Assembly: GCF_005503535.1 (NCBI RefSeq)
Contig: NZ_SCNN01000012.1
Location: 62,001 to 126,000, forward strand
DNA: 64,000 nucleotides
Direction: 5' to 3'
From: Mesorhizobium comanense
Lineage (GTDB): Bacteria; Pseudomonadota; Alphaproteobacteria; Rhizobiales; Rhizobiaceae
Shown here piece after piece: positions 31,984-39,943 of the stretch (its first letter is position 1; the number at the start of each line of letters is the position of its first letter). The translations under genes and the position numbers were made by a program. The notes beneath the pieces are model-generated. The model saw only the letters and a list, made by a program, of their open reading frames with translations, searched no databases and was not told the origin of the DNA.

Positions 31984-32186
31984 CCATCAACGGACCCGCC
32001 CAAAAAGTCCCGGTCGTGGACTCACAGGAATAATCGATATGGCGCTTGAAACGACGCGCGGATGCAAGGAGAAGCGCGGGTCGGGGCCGTTCCCGATCGA
32101 GCGCTTCGGCGGTTTGCAGCCGGTGCGGCGTTCCTCGGCGCACGCCCGGCCCGGTGAGTTCACGGCCAGTCAAACAAGGAAATGAA

Positions 32187-33128
32187 ATGCCCCAGCCACG
32201 TAAGATCATCATCGACACCGATCCAGGCCAGGACGACGCCGTCGCCATTCTTTTGGCGCTCGGCAGCCCCGAACTGGACATCGTCGGCATATCGGCCGTC
32301 GCCGGCAACGTGCCGCTGAAGCTCACCGAAAAGAATGCTCGCAAGATCTGCGAACTGGCCGGGCGGCCCGACATCAAGGTCTATGCCGGCGCCATCCGTC
32401 CGCTGGTGCGCCAGCTCGTCACCGCCGAGGAGGTGCACGGCCAGACCGGCCTCAACGGACCCCAGCTTCCCGAACCGGTGATGAAGCTGCAGGACCAGTA
32501 TGCCGTCGATTTCATCGTCGAGACGCTGATGCGGGAAGAGAGCGGCACCATCACGCTTTGCCCGCTCGGGCCGCTGACCAACATCGCGCTGGCGCTGATC
32601 CGCGAACCGAGGATCGCGCCGCGCATCAAGGAAATCGTGCTGATGGGCGGCGGTTATTTCGAAGGCGGCAATGTCACGCCGGCGGCGGAGTTCAACATCT
32701 ACGTCGATCCGCATGCCGCCGATGTCGTGTTCCGGTCGGGCATTCCGATCGTTATGATGCCGCTCGACGTCACCCACAAAGCGCTGACCACCACCCAACG
32801 CACCCAGGCCTTCCGCAAGCTCGGCACCAAGGTCGGCATCGCCACCGCCGACATGCTGGAATTCTTCGAACGCTACGACGAGGGCAAGTACGGCACTGAT
32901 GGCGGGCCGCTGCACGACCCCTGTGTCATCGCCTACCTGCTGAAGCCGGAGCTGTTCAAGGGACGCCACTGCAACGTCACCGTCGAGACCGCCTCGGAAC
33001 TCACCATGGGCATGACCGTGGTCGACTGGTGGGGCGTGACCAAGCGGGAAAAGAACGCCATGGTGATGCGCGACATCGACCATGACGGGTTCTTCGCGCT
33101 GCTGGTGGAGAGGCTGGGGCGGCTTTAG
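32187..33128 (+). CDS. Nucleoside hydrolase (inosine/uridine-preferring family)
   Basis: This 313-residue enzyme cleaves the N-glycosidic bond of ribonucleosides to base and ribose. The calcium-binding DTDPGQDDAVAILLAL motif near residue 11, TLCPLGPLTNIALALI, and EFNIYVDPHAADVVF are family hallmarks. AAGGAAATGAA supports the ATG at 32187; the open frame 47 codons upstream is not protein-like. Base preference cannot be read from the sequence. It is functionally close to the ribokinase and the nucleoside-salvage genes elsewhere in the window. Confidence 0.9.
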   Translation: MPQPRKIIIDTDPGQDDAVAILLALGSPELDIVGISAVAGNVPLKLTEKNARKICELAGRPDIKVYAGAIRPLVRQLVTAEEVHGQTGLNGPQLPEPVMKLQDQYAVDFIVETLMREESGTITLCPLGPLTNIALALIREPRIAPRIKEIVLMGGGYFEGGNVTPAAEFNIYVDPHAADVVFRSGIPIVMMPLDVTHKALTTTQRTQAFRKLGTKVGIATADMLEFFERYDEGKYGTDGGPLHDPCVIAYLLKPELFKGRHCNVTVETASELTMGMTVVDWWGVTKREKNAMVMRDIDHDGFFALLVERLGRL

Positions 33129-33138
33129 GGCCGCCCCT

Positions 33139-33519
33139 TCACCCGTTTGGCAATCGATAGGTGTCCGCGCCGTGCTTGTGGTGCTGCCGCTCCACCCGGA
33201 CTTGCGAGCCAATCATGTGCGGTGTCTCTACTTCGCCATCGACAAACACCAGTTCAGCGGTGTCCTCGAGACGAATTTCATATCTATAGCGAAATCCCTG
33301 ACCGACAGCAGTTTTCGGATTGAGAGGCATCGTCGTAACGTATTCGACGTTGCCTCCAACCAATTGTGTGCCAACAATTGGGTCAGCTTGCCTCATCATG
33401 ACAGGAACCAGAAGCCCAAGGGCGAGAGCGCAAAACATAGTTACAGCGATAGCTGCTCCACCGAACTCTTCCCGAAGCAAAAGCAGGCGATTTCTAGAAG
33501 AAAACCAGGATGTGCCCAT
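33139..33519 (-). CDS. Hypothetical single-pass membrane protein
   Basis: This 126-residue protein has one hydrophobic segment (about residues 20-42) and a C-terminal, probably beta-rich domain (VEYVTTMPLNPKTAVGQGFR, TAELVFVDGEVETPHMIGSQ). I recognise no family. Its base composition is visibly lower in GC than its neighbours, and the ribosome-binding site is poor, so it may be a recent arrival. It converges on the nucleoside hydrolase with a ten-base gap. Confidence 0.6.
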   Translation of the reverse strand: MGTSWFSSRNRLLLLREEFGGAAIAVTMFCALALGLLVPVMMRQADPIVGTQLVGGNVEYVTTMPLNPKTAVGQGFRYRYEIRLEDTAELVFVDGEVETPHMIGSQVRVERQHHKHGADTYRLPNG

Positions 33520-33638
33520 ACCCGATAGGTAAGGCGGCTATGAAACGTCCTTCAAGAGGTCCATCAAAATTAACCCCGATGGTTCATCCTATTCCTGGCG
33601 GGTGGTACTTCGTCTGTTGCCGGCTCGACTGCTGCCCG

Positions 33639-34253
33639 CTACTTCGACCTCGATAACGCCAGCCACAGGCCGCCGCCGACCATGAAGCTGCCGCTGATCC
33701 GGGACAGGAGCTTGACGCGGCTGGCCGAGAGCATGCGGCCGGCGCGGCCGGCGGCCAGCGCGTAGGTCGAATCCGACATGGCGGCGAAGATCATCGCGGT
33801 CAGGCCCATGACGATAATCTGCAGCGAATAATTGCCTTGCGGCGCTATGAACTGGGGGAAGAATGCGCCGAAGAAGATCAGCGTCTTGGGATTGCTCAGC
33901 GCCACCAGAAAGCCTTGCAGGAAGAAGCCGCCGCGCGGCTTCCGGGCTGTTCCGTCAGGGTTCAGCGTGCCCTTGGAGCGGAACATCTGCACGCCCATCC
34001 AGATCAGGTAGGCGGCGCCGATCAACCGCACCCATTCGAACCAGTGGCCCATGCCCGATATCAGCGTGTTGAGGCCGATACCGACGATAGCGATCATGAT
34101 AGCGAGCCCGGCCTGCGTGCCGGCGACATTGGCAAGTCCGGCGCGGGCGCCATGCCGGATGCTGTTGGCGATTATCAGCGTGACCGTGGGCCCGGGAACG
34201 AGGATGATGACGATGCAGGCGAGAACATAGGCGGCGTAAAGTTCCAGCGACAT
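33639..34253 (-). CDS. LysE/RhtB-family amino-acid exporter
   Basis: This 204-residue inner-membrane protein has about six transmembrane segments and the LysE family opening LVPGPTVTLIIANSIRHGAR, then GLANVAGTQAGLAIMIAIV. Members export basic or neutral amino acids or homoserine lactones; the substrate is unknown. GGAGAAAAATC precedes the ATG. It lies downstream of the amidase on the same strand with a gap of 105 bases. Confidence 0.88.
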   Translation of the reverse strand: MSLELYAAYVLACIVIILVPGPTVTLIIANSIRHGARAGLANVAGTQAGLAIMIAIVGIGLNTLISGMGHWFEWVRLIGAAYLIWMGVQMFRSKGTLNPDGTARKPRGGFFLQGFLVALSNPKTLIFFGAFFPQFIAPQGNYSLQIIVMGLTAMIFAAMSDSTYALAAGRAGRMLSASRVKLLSRISGSFMVGGGLWLALSRSK

Positions 34254-34358
34254 GATTTTTCTCCGGCTGCGCCTTTACGAGGCTGCTTGAGGTAAATCAA
34301 TGCATGGCGGCAGGAGCGACGCAAGCCGGCCGCGAAATGCCGTGTCGCCGCACGCGGA

Positions 34359-35807
34359 TCAGGCGCCCGCGGGCCAGGGCAGCGTCCTCTCATAGGCTGC
34401 CGCGGCCCTGAGCACGGCGAGGTCGCCGCGCGGCCGGCCGATCAGTTGCATGCCCATCGGGCGTCCCCTGCCGTCGAAGCCGACCGGCACGTTGACCGCT
34501 GGGCAGCCGCCCAGCGTGGCATAGGCGGAAACCTGCATCCAGCGGTGATAGCTGTCCATCGCCTGGCCGGCGACTTCGCGGGGCCAGTGTGTGGCGAGGT
34601 CGAAAGGGAAGACCTGCGCGGTCGGCAATGCGACCAGGTCGAAGCGGTCGAAGATATCCAGCAAGGTGCGATGCCAGGACGTGCGCACGACCGAGGCCGC
34701 GCGGATCTGCGGCGCCGTCAGCCGCATGGCGTTTTCGACTTCCCAGACGGCCTCAGGCTTCAAGAGGCCGCGCTTTGACGGATCGTCATAGTGGACCTTC
34801 AGCGCGCAACCGCTGCTGGCCTGGCGCAGCATCACGAAGGCCTGCCACAGCGCTTCGAAATCGAAATCCGGCAGCAGGGGCTCAGTCTGGAAGGATGCGT
34901 CCGCGAACCGGCCAAGTGCCGTCTCGCACAGATCGAGGATGCCGGCTTCAAGCGGCAGATGACCGCCGAGGTCGCCGAGCCAGGCGATGCGGCCGCCGGT
35001 CGCGGCGGCGGCAAGCCCGTCCAGGAACGAGCCTTGCTTGTCGTAGGACAAGGGCGCCTGCGGATGGTAGCCGGCCTGAACGTCGAGCAGCAGCGCCATG
35101 TCGGCGACATTGCGGCCCATGGGACCCTCCACGCCCATCTGCGCGTGGAAGACCTCGAAGTCCGGTCCGCCGGGCACGAGCCCCTGCGAGGGACGAAAGC
35201 CGTAGACATTGTTCCACGCCGCCGGGTTGCGCAGCGAACCGCCGAAGTCGCTGCCGTCGGCGACCGGCACCATGTCGAGCGCCAGCGCCACCGCCGCGCC
35301 GCCGCTCGAGCCGCCGGCGGTGAGCGCGGGATCGAACGCGTTCAGCGTCGGCCCGAACACGGTGTTGTAGGTGTTGGAGCCAAGCCCGAATTCAGGGACG
35401 TTGGTCTTGCCGATGATGATGGCGCCGGCCTTTCGGATACGTTCGACGAAGAAATCGTCTTCCGCCGGGATGAAATCGGCGAAGATCGGGGAACCGAAGG
35501 AAGTACGCAGGCCCGTGGTCGAAGCGAGATCCTTGATGGCGATCGGCAGGCCGAACAGCGAGCCGGCTTCCTGCCCCTGCTGTCGGCTGGCGTCGGCGGC
35601 ATCCGCCTCGCGCAGAATGTCGGCTCGGTCGCGCAGGGAGACGATGGCGTTGACCTGTGGGTTGACCGCCTCGATGCGGTCGAGAAAGGCCGTGACCACC
35701 TCGCGCACCGACAGTTTCCCGTGCCGGATCGCGGCGGCCAGTTCGACTGCGGACAGGCGGCAGATGTCGCCGGCCGGCGGCACGGCATGTTTGGACTCAG
35801 GGCGCAT
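34359..35807 (-). CDS. Amidase (amidase-signature family)
   Basis: This 482-residue serine hydrolase has the Ser-cisSer-Lys amidase signature. The lysine is in LPIAIKDLASTTGLRT, and the glycine/serine-rich stretch is GGSSGGAAVALALDMVPVAD with the nucleophile in GSDFGGSLRNPA. It hydrolyses carboxylic amides, but the natural substrate (for example an indole acetamide or aryl amide) is not evident. It begins ten bases after the end of the ribokinase gene on the same strand, so the two are probably co-transcribed. Confidence 0.88.
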   Translation of the reverse strand: MRPESKHAVPPAGDICRLSAVELAAAIRHGKLSVREVVTAFLDRIEAVNPQVNAIVSLRDRADILREADAADASRQQGQEAGSLFGLPIAIKDLASTTGLRTSFGSPIFADFIPAEDDFFVERIRKAGAIIIGKTNVPEFGLGSNTYNTVFGPTLNAFDPALTAGGSSGGAAVALALDMVPVADGSDFGGSLRNPAAWNNVYGFRPSQGLVPGGPDFEVFHAQMGVEGPMGRNVADMALLLDVQAGYHPQAPLSYDKQGSFLDGLAAAATGGRIAWLGDLGGHLPLEAGILDLCETALGRFADASFQTEPLLPDFDFEALWQAFVMLRQASSGCALKVHYDDPSKRGLLKPEAVWEVENAMRLTAPQIRAASVVRTSWHRTLLDIFDRFDLVALPTAQVFPFDLATHWPREVAGQAMDSYHRWMQVSAYATLGGCPAVNVPVGFDGRGRPMGMQLIGRPRGDLAVLRAAAAYERTLPWPAGA

Positions 35808-35816
35808 GCGATTGCC

Positions 35817-36722
35817 TCAACGCGACGTCTGGAGGGCCTGGTCGACTTCCGCGGCCAGCGGGATCGCCGGCTGGGCGCCCGGCTTGAGGCATGCCAGAGA
35901 ACCGGCCGTGCCGGCGCGCTCCAGTGCCTTATCGAGTGTGAGGCCAGAAGAGAGGGCGGCGGCGAAGTAGCCGCAAAACGTATCGCCGGCGCCGACCGTG
36001 TCGACCGGGGTGATCTTCATGGCCGGAACGGTCAGAAACTCATTCGGCGTCGCCGCCATCACGCCATCGCCGCCAAGCGTGACGACAATGGTGCGACCAG
36101 TCTTCGAGGCGTAGTCGCGCATGCGCGCGGCGCGGTCCCGGCCGCTCAGCGCCAGCGCCTCGCCATAGAGGTCGAATTCGGTCTCGTTGGCGACCGCATA
36201 GTCGGCCTTGCCCAGGAATGCGGCCGCGGCGCCGTTGAACGGCGCCGTGTTGAGCACGGTGACGGCGCCGGCGGCCCTTGCCTGGTCCAGCGCCGCATCG
36301 ACGGTCCCTAGCGGGATTTCGTGCTGGAGGAGCACGACGTCGCCTTTTTTCAGAAAGGCCTTGGCGAGATCGCCGGGCAACACCGAAGCATTGGCGCCGG
36401 GCACGACGGCGATGATGTTTTCGCCGTCGTCGCCGACCATGATCAGCGCCGTGCCTGTCGAGGCGAAGGTCTCGGCGACGCCGGACAGGTCGACGCGGGC
36501 CGCTCGCAGCAATGCCAGCGCTTCGGCGGCGAAGCTGTCCTTGCCGACGGCACCCACCATGCGCACCTGGGCACCGGCACGGGCCGCCGCCAGCGCCTGG
36601 TTGGCACCCTTGCCGCCGGGCGCGGTGGCGAAACCGGAACCGCTCACGGTTTCGCCCGGGCTCGGCAAGCGGTCGACATTGGCGATGAGGTCGAGGTTGA
36701 TCGAGCCGATGACGATAATCAA
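35817..36722 (-). CDS. rbsK: Ribokinase
   Basis: This 301-residue PfkB-family kinase phosphorylates ribose at O-5. It shows GSINLDLIANVDRLPSPGET, FATAPGGKGANQALAAARAG and the catalytic DTVGAGDTFCGYFAAALSSG near the C-terminus. The start is a TTG at 36722, supported by AGGAGG six bases upstream. It could supply ribose 5-phosphate from ribose released by the nucleoside hydrolase encoded 3 kb away. Other PfkB sugars cannot be fully excluded. Confidence 0.88.
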   Translation of the reverse strand: MIIVIGSINLDLIANVDRLPSPGETVSGSGFATAPGGKGANQALAAARAGAQVRMVGAVGKDSFAAEALALLRAARVDLSGVAETFASTGTALIMVGDDGENIIAVVPGANASVLPGDLAKAFLKKGDVVLLQHEIPLGTVDAALDQARAAGAVTVLNTAPFNGAAAAFLGKADYAVANETEFDLYGEALALSGRDRAARMRDYASKTGRTIVVTLGGDGVMAATPNEFLTVPAMKITPVDTVGAGDTFCGYFAAALSSGLTLDKALERAGTAGSLACLKPGAQPAIPLAAEVDQALQTSR

Positions 36723-36907
36723 GGAATGCCTCCTGCCAGCGCCGGCCGCAAAATCAGGATCGACTTTCGGAAGGCACGGTGTTTGTTCAAGATGGTGAGG
36801 TTCGCTTGCGCATCGAAATGGATGCGCGTTACCCCGGTCGCGCGGGAAGCTACCGCTTCATGCGCCGACTTTCCAGACCATGCCGGGATCAAACGCGATT
36901 TGTCGCG

Positions 36908-37390
36908 TCATTCGCACCGCACGGTGACGGTGCCTTGGTAGCTGCCGGCCGGAAAGATGCCGCTCGACTTGGCGGCGGTGAGGTCGATCTGCATGGGATG
37001 CGTGCCGTTGGCGATCCTTTGCGGCGTGCTTCCCGAAACGTCGGCGCCGGAGCCATCGAGGCGGAAAACAGAGACAAAGGTCACATTGGTGCCGCCGCCG
37101 CTCGGCGCGGATGAGAATGCGGCAGGCGCCGGCGCTGAAACGGAATAACAGTCGAGCAGGTTGAGCAACGAGCAGAGCAGCGAGCTTGCCACGACGGTGG
37201 CGCTCGCGCTCGACCCTCCCGCCTGCTTGGAGCTCAAAGTGTTTATCGTCGGATTTGGCATCATCGTTCCCGACGAGCCGACCATGATGGTGCAGGTGCC
37301 GATGATGGCGGCCCGCGCCGGGAGGCAGAGGCCCGCAAACACCGCCGCTGCAAGCAGCACGCGGCTACTTCTTCTTCTTTTTCTTGCCAT
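36908..37390 (-). CDS. Spore coat U (SCPU) domain pilin-like secreted protein
   Basis: This 160-residue protein starts MARKRRRSSRVLLAAAVFAG, a strongly basic signal peptide cleaved near residue 28. The body is a fimbrial-type beta sandwich ending PAGSYQGTVTVRCE, the hallmark of SCPU-domain secreted pilins (CsuA/B-like). It is the last of four overlapping genes. Its first codons lie within the lysine-tail codons of the previous gene in another frame, so the same bases encode basic residues in both. It would form or cap a surface fibre. Confidence 0.8.
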   Translation of the reverse strand: MARKRRRSSRVLLAAAVFAGLCLPARAAIIGTCTIMVGSSGTMMPNPTINTLSSKQAGGSSASATVVASSLLCSLLNLLDCYSVSAPAPAAFSSAPSGGGTNVTFVSVFRLDGSGADVSGSTPQRIANGTHPMQIDLTAAKSSGIFPAGSYQGTVTVRCE

Positions 37391-37877
37391 CGCTGTTCCC
37401 GGTCCTGATGCTCCAGCCTTCATTGGCCCATCCGGGCGATGCGGCAGTGGGGGCGGCGGCGGCCACGCTCGCGGGCTGGCCATCGGCGCCGACGCCCATC
37501 TTGAGGAGTTTCAGCTCCAGTTGCAGGCGTTCGACCTCGAGTTCGTAGAGCCGGCTGCAGTCGAGACGTTTGGGCGTGCGTCCGATGGGTATCACCACGC
37601 GGCCGTAAGTGGCGACATCGTTGTTCGACTGGTTGTTGCCCCTGATGACGCCGAGATCGAGATAGGCGCCCGAACCCGAGACGGCGGAGCGGCAGGTCGT
37701 GCCGTCCGCGGCGTGGACTTCGTCCTGGCCCTGCGGCAAGGTCACGCCGGGCAGATTGAAGCCGCTCTCATTCTGGTTGAGGTTGTAGACGTCCTCGGCC
37801 CGAACCGGCGAGATCTCCGTCGACAGCGCGGCAAGCGCGACCGTCAGGATTTGCGGTGCCCAAAGAACTTTCCGCAT
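37365..37877 (-). CDS. Secreted protein of the SCPU operon with lysine tail
   Basis: This 170-residue protein has a signal peptide (cleavage near residue 27, PVRA) and ends in six lysines. The middle contains YLDLGVIRGNNQSNNDVATY and GRVVIPIGRTPKRLDCSRLY, followed by a helical segment ELEVERLQLELKLLKMG. I recognise no domain. Its start overlaps the chaperone-like gene by 34 bases and its end overlaps the second SCPU gene by 26, implying coupled translation. It stands where an usher or second assembly gene would normally be, but is far too small to be an usher. Confidence 0.72.
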   Translation of the reverse strand: MRKVLWAPQILTVALAALSTEISPVRAEDVYNLNQNESGFNLPGVTLPQGQDEVHAADGTTCRSAVSGSGAYLDLGVIRGNNQSNNDVATYGRVVIPIGRTPKRLDCSRLYELEVERLQLELKLLKMGVGADGQPASVAAAAPTAASPGWANEGWSIRTGNSDGKKKKKK

Positions 37878-38236
37878 ATCTGTGCCCTTATCTGCGTCTG
37901 TTGATTGGGAAAGGGGATGCTTTCGGTACAGATACGCACTTTACGCTCGGCGGCGCCGCCAAAGGGCACGACCACGAGGACGGGACGGGAAGCCTGGGAA
38001 CCCAACTGGAAGACGCTGGGAGAAATCCTGGCGTCGACCGGCTGAAAGTCCTGGTCGTAGACGTGGACTTCGACCTTGATCTTCTGGTCATAGGGATTGG
38101 CCGGGAAGACGCGGACCGCGAAGGCGTCGGTGAAGCTGTTGACCTCGCCCCGCATCGGCGACATCGACTGGGCCCCGGCAGCGGCCGGGATCAGGGCAAC
38201 GGCCAGTGCCGCCGCCAGGGTTGGAACATGTGTCAC
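37844..38236 (-). CDS. Half-length pilus-chaperone-like protein
   Basis: This 130-residue protein has a signal peptide and a single immunoglobulin-like domain resembling the N-terminal half of PapD-type chaperones: AVRVFPANPYDQKIKVEVHV, RISPSVFQLGSQASRPVLVV and the ending QTQIRAQICGKFFG. The second domain of typical 220-240 residue chaperones is missing, and the gene is not obviously broken: the downstream gene overlaps its end. The GTG at 38236 has AAGGAG six bases upstream. The assignment is from pattern and context and should be taken as probable. Confidence 0.65.
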   Translation of the reverse strand: MTHVPTLAAALAVALIPAAAGAQSMSPMRGEVNSFTDAFAVRVFPANPYDQKIKVEVHVYDQDFQPVDARISPSVFQLGSQASRPVLVVVPFGGAAERKVRICTESIPFPNQQTQIRAQICGKFFGHRKS

Positions 38237-38257
38237 GGAGTTCTCCTTGCCCAGGCG

Positions 38258-38728
38258 CTATTCGCAGCGCAGCGTTACCGTTGCCTGGTAGTTGCCGGAG
38301 GCGAAACGATTGCTGCCGCCCTTGGCGCCTGCCAAGTGGACGGAGACAAGATCGGCGCCCGGCGTGGTGATGCTTGTGGCCGAGCCGGTCTCGACGATCG
38401 AATGCGCGCCGGTGGCCGAATAGGTCGGTGTCCAGGTGGTCGAGGTGGTGTCGGCTGACGGAACGGTTGGCGAGGTGACGGGATCGACGCTGAGCGACAC
38501 CCCGCCGGTCGTCGTCAATGTGACGGTTCCGGGCGAGCCGCCGCTGTTGTGCGAACTGAGCGACTGAAGATCGGGACTGACGGTCATTGTGCCGTTGGTG
38601 GCAATGACAAGTGTGCAGGTCGGGTTGACCGTGCCGTTGAAAATGACATTTTGCGTCGTGGCCGATGCGGTTTGGCTCATGCACGCGGCCAGCAAGGCTG
38701 CGCCGACGGCGGCGCGAAACGATTCCAT
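38258..38728 (-). CDS. Spore coat U / DUF4402-type secreted pilin-like protein
   Basis: This 156-residue protein has a signal peptide (cleavage near residue 23, ASA) and a beta-sandwich body with a cysteine (NPTCTLVIATNGTMTVSP) and the ending ASGNYQATVTLRCE, matching SCPU/DUF4402 pilin-like proteins. AGGAGGGG before the ATG is strong. It is the first gene of the four-gene operon and follows a markedly AT-rich region that probably holds its promoter. It is likely the major fibre subunit. Confidence 0.8.
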   Translation of the reverse strand: MESFRAAVGAALLAACMSQTASATTQNVIFNGTVNPTCTLVIATNGTMTVSPDLQSLSSHNSGGSPGTVTLTTTGGVSLSVDPVTSPTVPSADTTSTTWTPTYSATGAHSIVETGSATSITTPGADLVSVHLAGAKGGSNRFASGNYQATVTLRCE

Positions 38729-38950
38729 CTTGACCCCTCCTATTAAATCGGATCGCCCGAATTAATATGAGTCATCATCGTTTTATCATGGTTAATTTAG
38801 AGTAAACTTAAATATCTGGCCAAAATAAAACTCTTTGAAAAACCAACGGTTGTGCTTGGTTGTAGGAAATAACGCCGGGTACATTCGCGCCAATACTTTA
38901 GAATAACAATATTTGTATATTGCTTCGGCGGAAACGGGAAAATCGATATT
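38729..38950. other. AT-rich region upstream of the SCPU operon
   Basis: These 222 bases are clearly lower in GC than all surrounding DNA. They contain a perfect inverted repeat, CAATAT-TTGT-ATATTG (38907-38922), but I can define no convincing -35/-10 pair. The region separates the SCPU operon from the end of the Ada gene and suggests foreign or silenced DNA. Confidence 0.5.
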
Positions 38951-39829
38951 TCAGGGCGAGACCTGACCCGCCTCCCACCCCAGGATGGCGCGCTTACGGG
39001 TCAGACCCCAGTGATAGCCGGTCAGGTCACCGGACTTGCCGATGGCGCGGTGGCAGGGAACCACGAAGGAGATCGGGTTGGCGCCGTTGGCCGCGCCCAC
39101 GGCGCGGCTGGCGCTTGGTGAGCCGATGCTGGCGGCGATCGAGGAATAGGTGCGGGCCTTGCCCATCGGGATCCTCAGCAGCGCCTCCCAGACCCGCACC
39201 TGGAAATCGGTGCCGATCATGACGACATGCAACGGCTGATCCGGCCGCCACAGCGTCGGGTCGAAGATGCGCGCGGCATAGGGGCCGGTCGCGGCCATGT
39301 CCTCGACATAGCGGGCGTTCGGCCAGCGGCTGGACATGTCGGCGAAGGCGGCGCGCTCCTCACCGGGGTCGCAGAAGGCAAGGCCGGCAAGGCCACGGTC
39401 GGTGGCGATGATCAAGGCGGTGCCGAAAGGCGAGGCATGGTAGCCATAGCGCATGGTCAGCCCGGCGCCGCGGGTCTTGTAGTCGCCCGGCGACATCGCC
39501 TCATGGGTGACGAACAGGTCGTGCAGCCGGCCGGGGCCGGACATGCCCAGCTCGAACGAGGTTTCGAGCAGCGGCATGCCGGAATCGAGCAGCCTGCGCG
39601 CATGATCGAGCGTCACCGCCTGCAGGAAGGCCTTGGGCGACAAGCCGGCCCAGCGGGTGAAGAGTTTCTGCAGGCCGGTCGGCGTTTCGCCAACCTCCTC
39701 GGCCAGCTCTTCGAGCGAGGGCTGATCGCGATAGTCCAGGCTGATCTTCTCGATGGCGCGGCGCACGATCTCGTAGTCGCTGCCTTCAGGCGTGATGTCT
39801 TTCTTGAGGACCGCTGTATGTGTGCTCAT
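38951..39829 (-). CDS. Methylated-DNA--cysteine methyltransferase with AraC domain (short Ada)
   Basis: This 292-residue protein joins an AraC-type helix-turn-helix (residues 20-125; PSLEELAEEVGETPTGLQKL, FTRWAGLSP) to an O6-alkylguanine-DNA methyltransferase domain with FQVRVWEALLRIPMGKARTY and the acceptor cysteine in SFVVPCHRAIGKSGDL. It lacks the N-terminal zinc/phosphotriester-repair domain of E. coli Ada, so it repairs O6-methylguanine but may not sense methylphosphotriesters the same way. AAGGAG precedes the ATG at 39829. No alkB is adjacent. Confidence 0.88.
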   Translation of the reverse strand: MSTHTAVLKKDITPEGSDYEIVRRAIEKISLDYRDQPSLEELAEEVGETPTGLQKLFTRWAGLSPKAFLQAVTLDHARRLLDSGMPLLETSFELGMSGPGRLHDLFVTHEAMSPGDYKTRGAGLTMRYGYHASPFGTALIIATDRGLAGLAFCDPGEERAAFADMSSRWPNARYVEDMAATGPYAARIFDPTLWRPDQPLHVVMIGTDFQVRVWEALLRIPMGKARTYSSIAASIGSPSASRAVGAANGANPISFVVPCHRAIGKSGDLTGYHWGLTRKRAILGWEAGQVSP

Positions 39830-39943
39830 GGAATATCTCCTTGGTCCGGAATATCGCCCCTTGGGGCGCCGCTCGCCACCCGAAACTTGCCTTCCTGCCA
39901 CGCACTCCCAGATAGATTCGCATTTCGTGCCCAGGAGACGCCG

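Noticed and set aside
32046..32186. N-terminal extension of the nucleoside hydrolase
   Set aside because: The stretch is arginine/serine-rich and the family starts at the ATG at 32187, which has a good ribosome-binding site.
36229..36247. GGCGCCGTTGAACGGCGCC palindrome
   Set aside because: It lies inside the ribokinase coding sequence and is explained by codon choice.
39227..39943. 239-codon N-terminal extension of the LCM-like methyltransferase
   Set aside because: It runs antisense through the Ada gene and lacks similarity; CAGGAGACG marks the real start at 39944.
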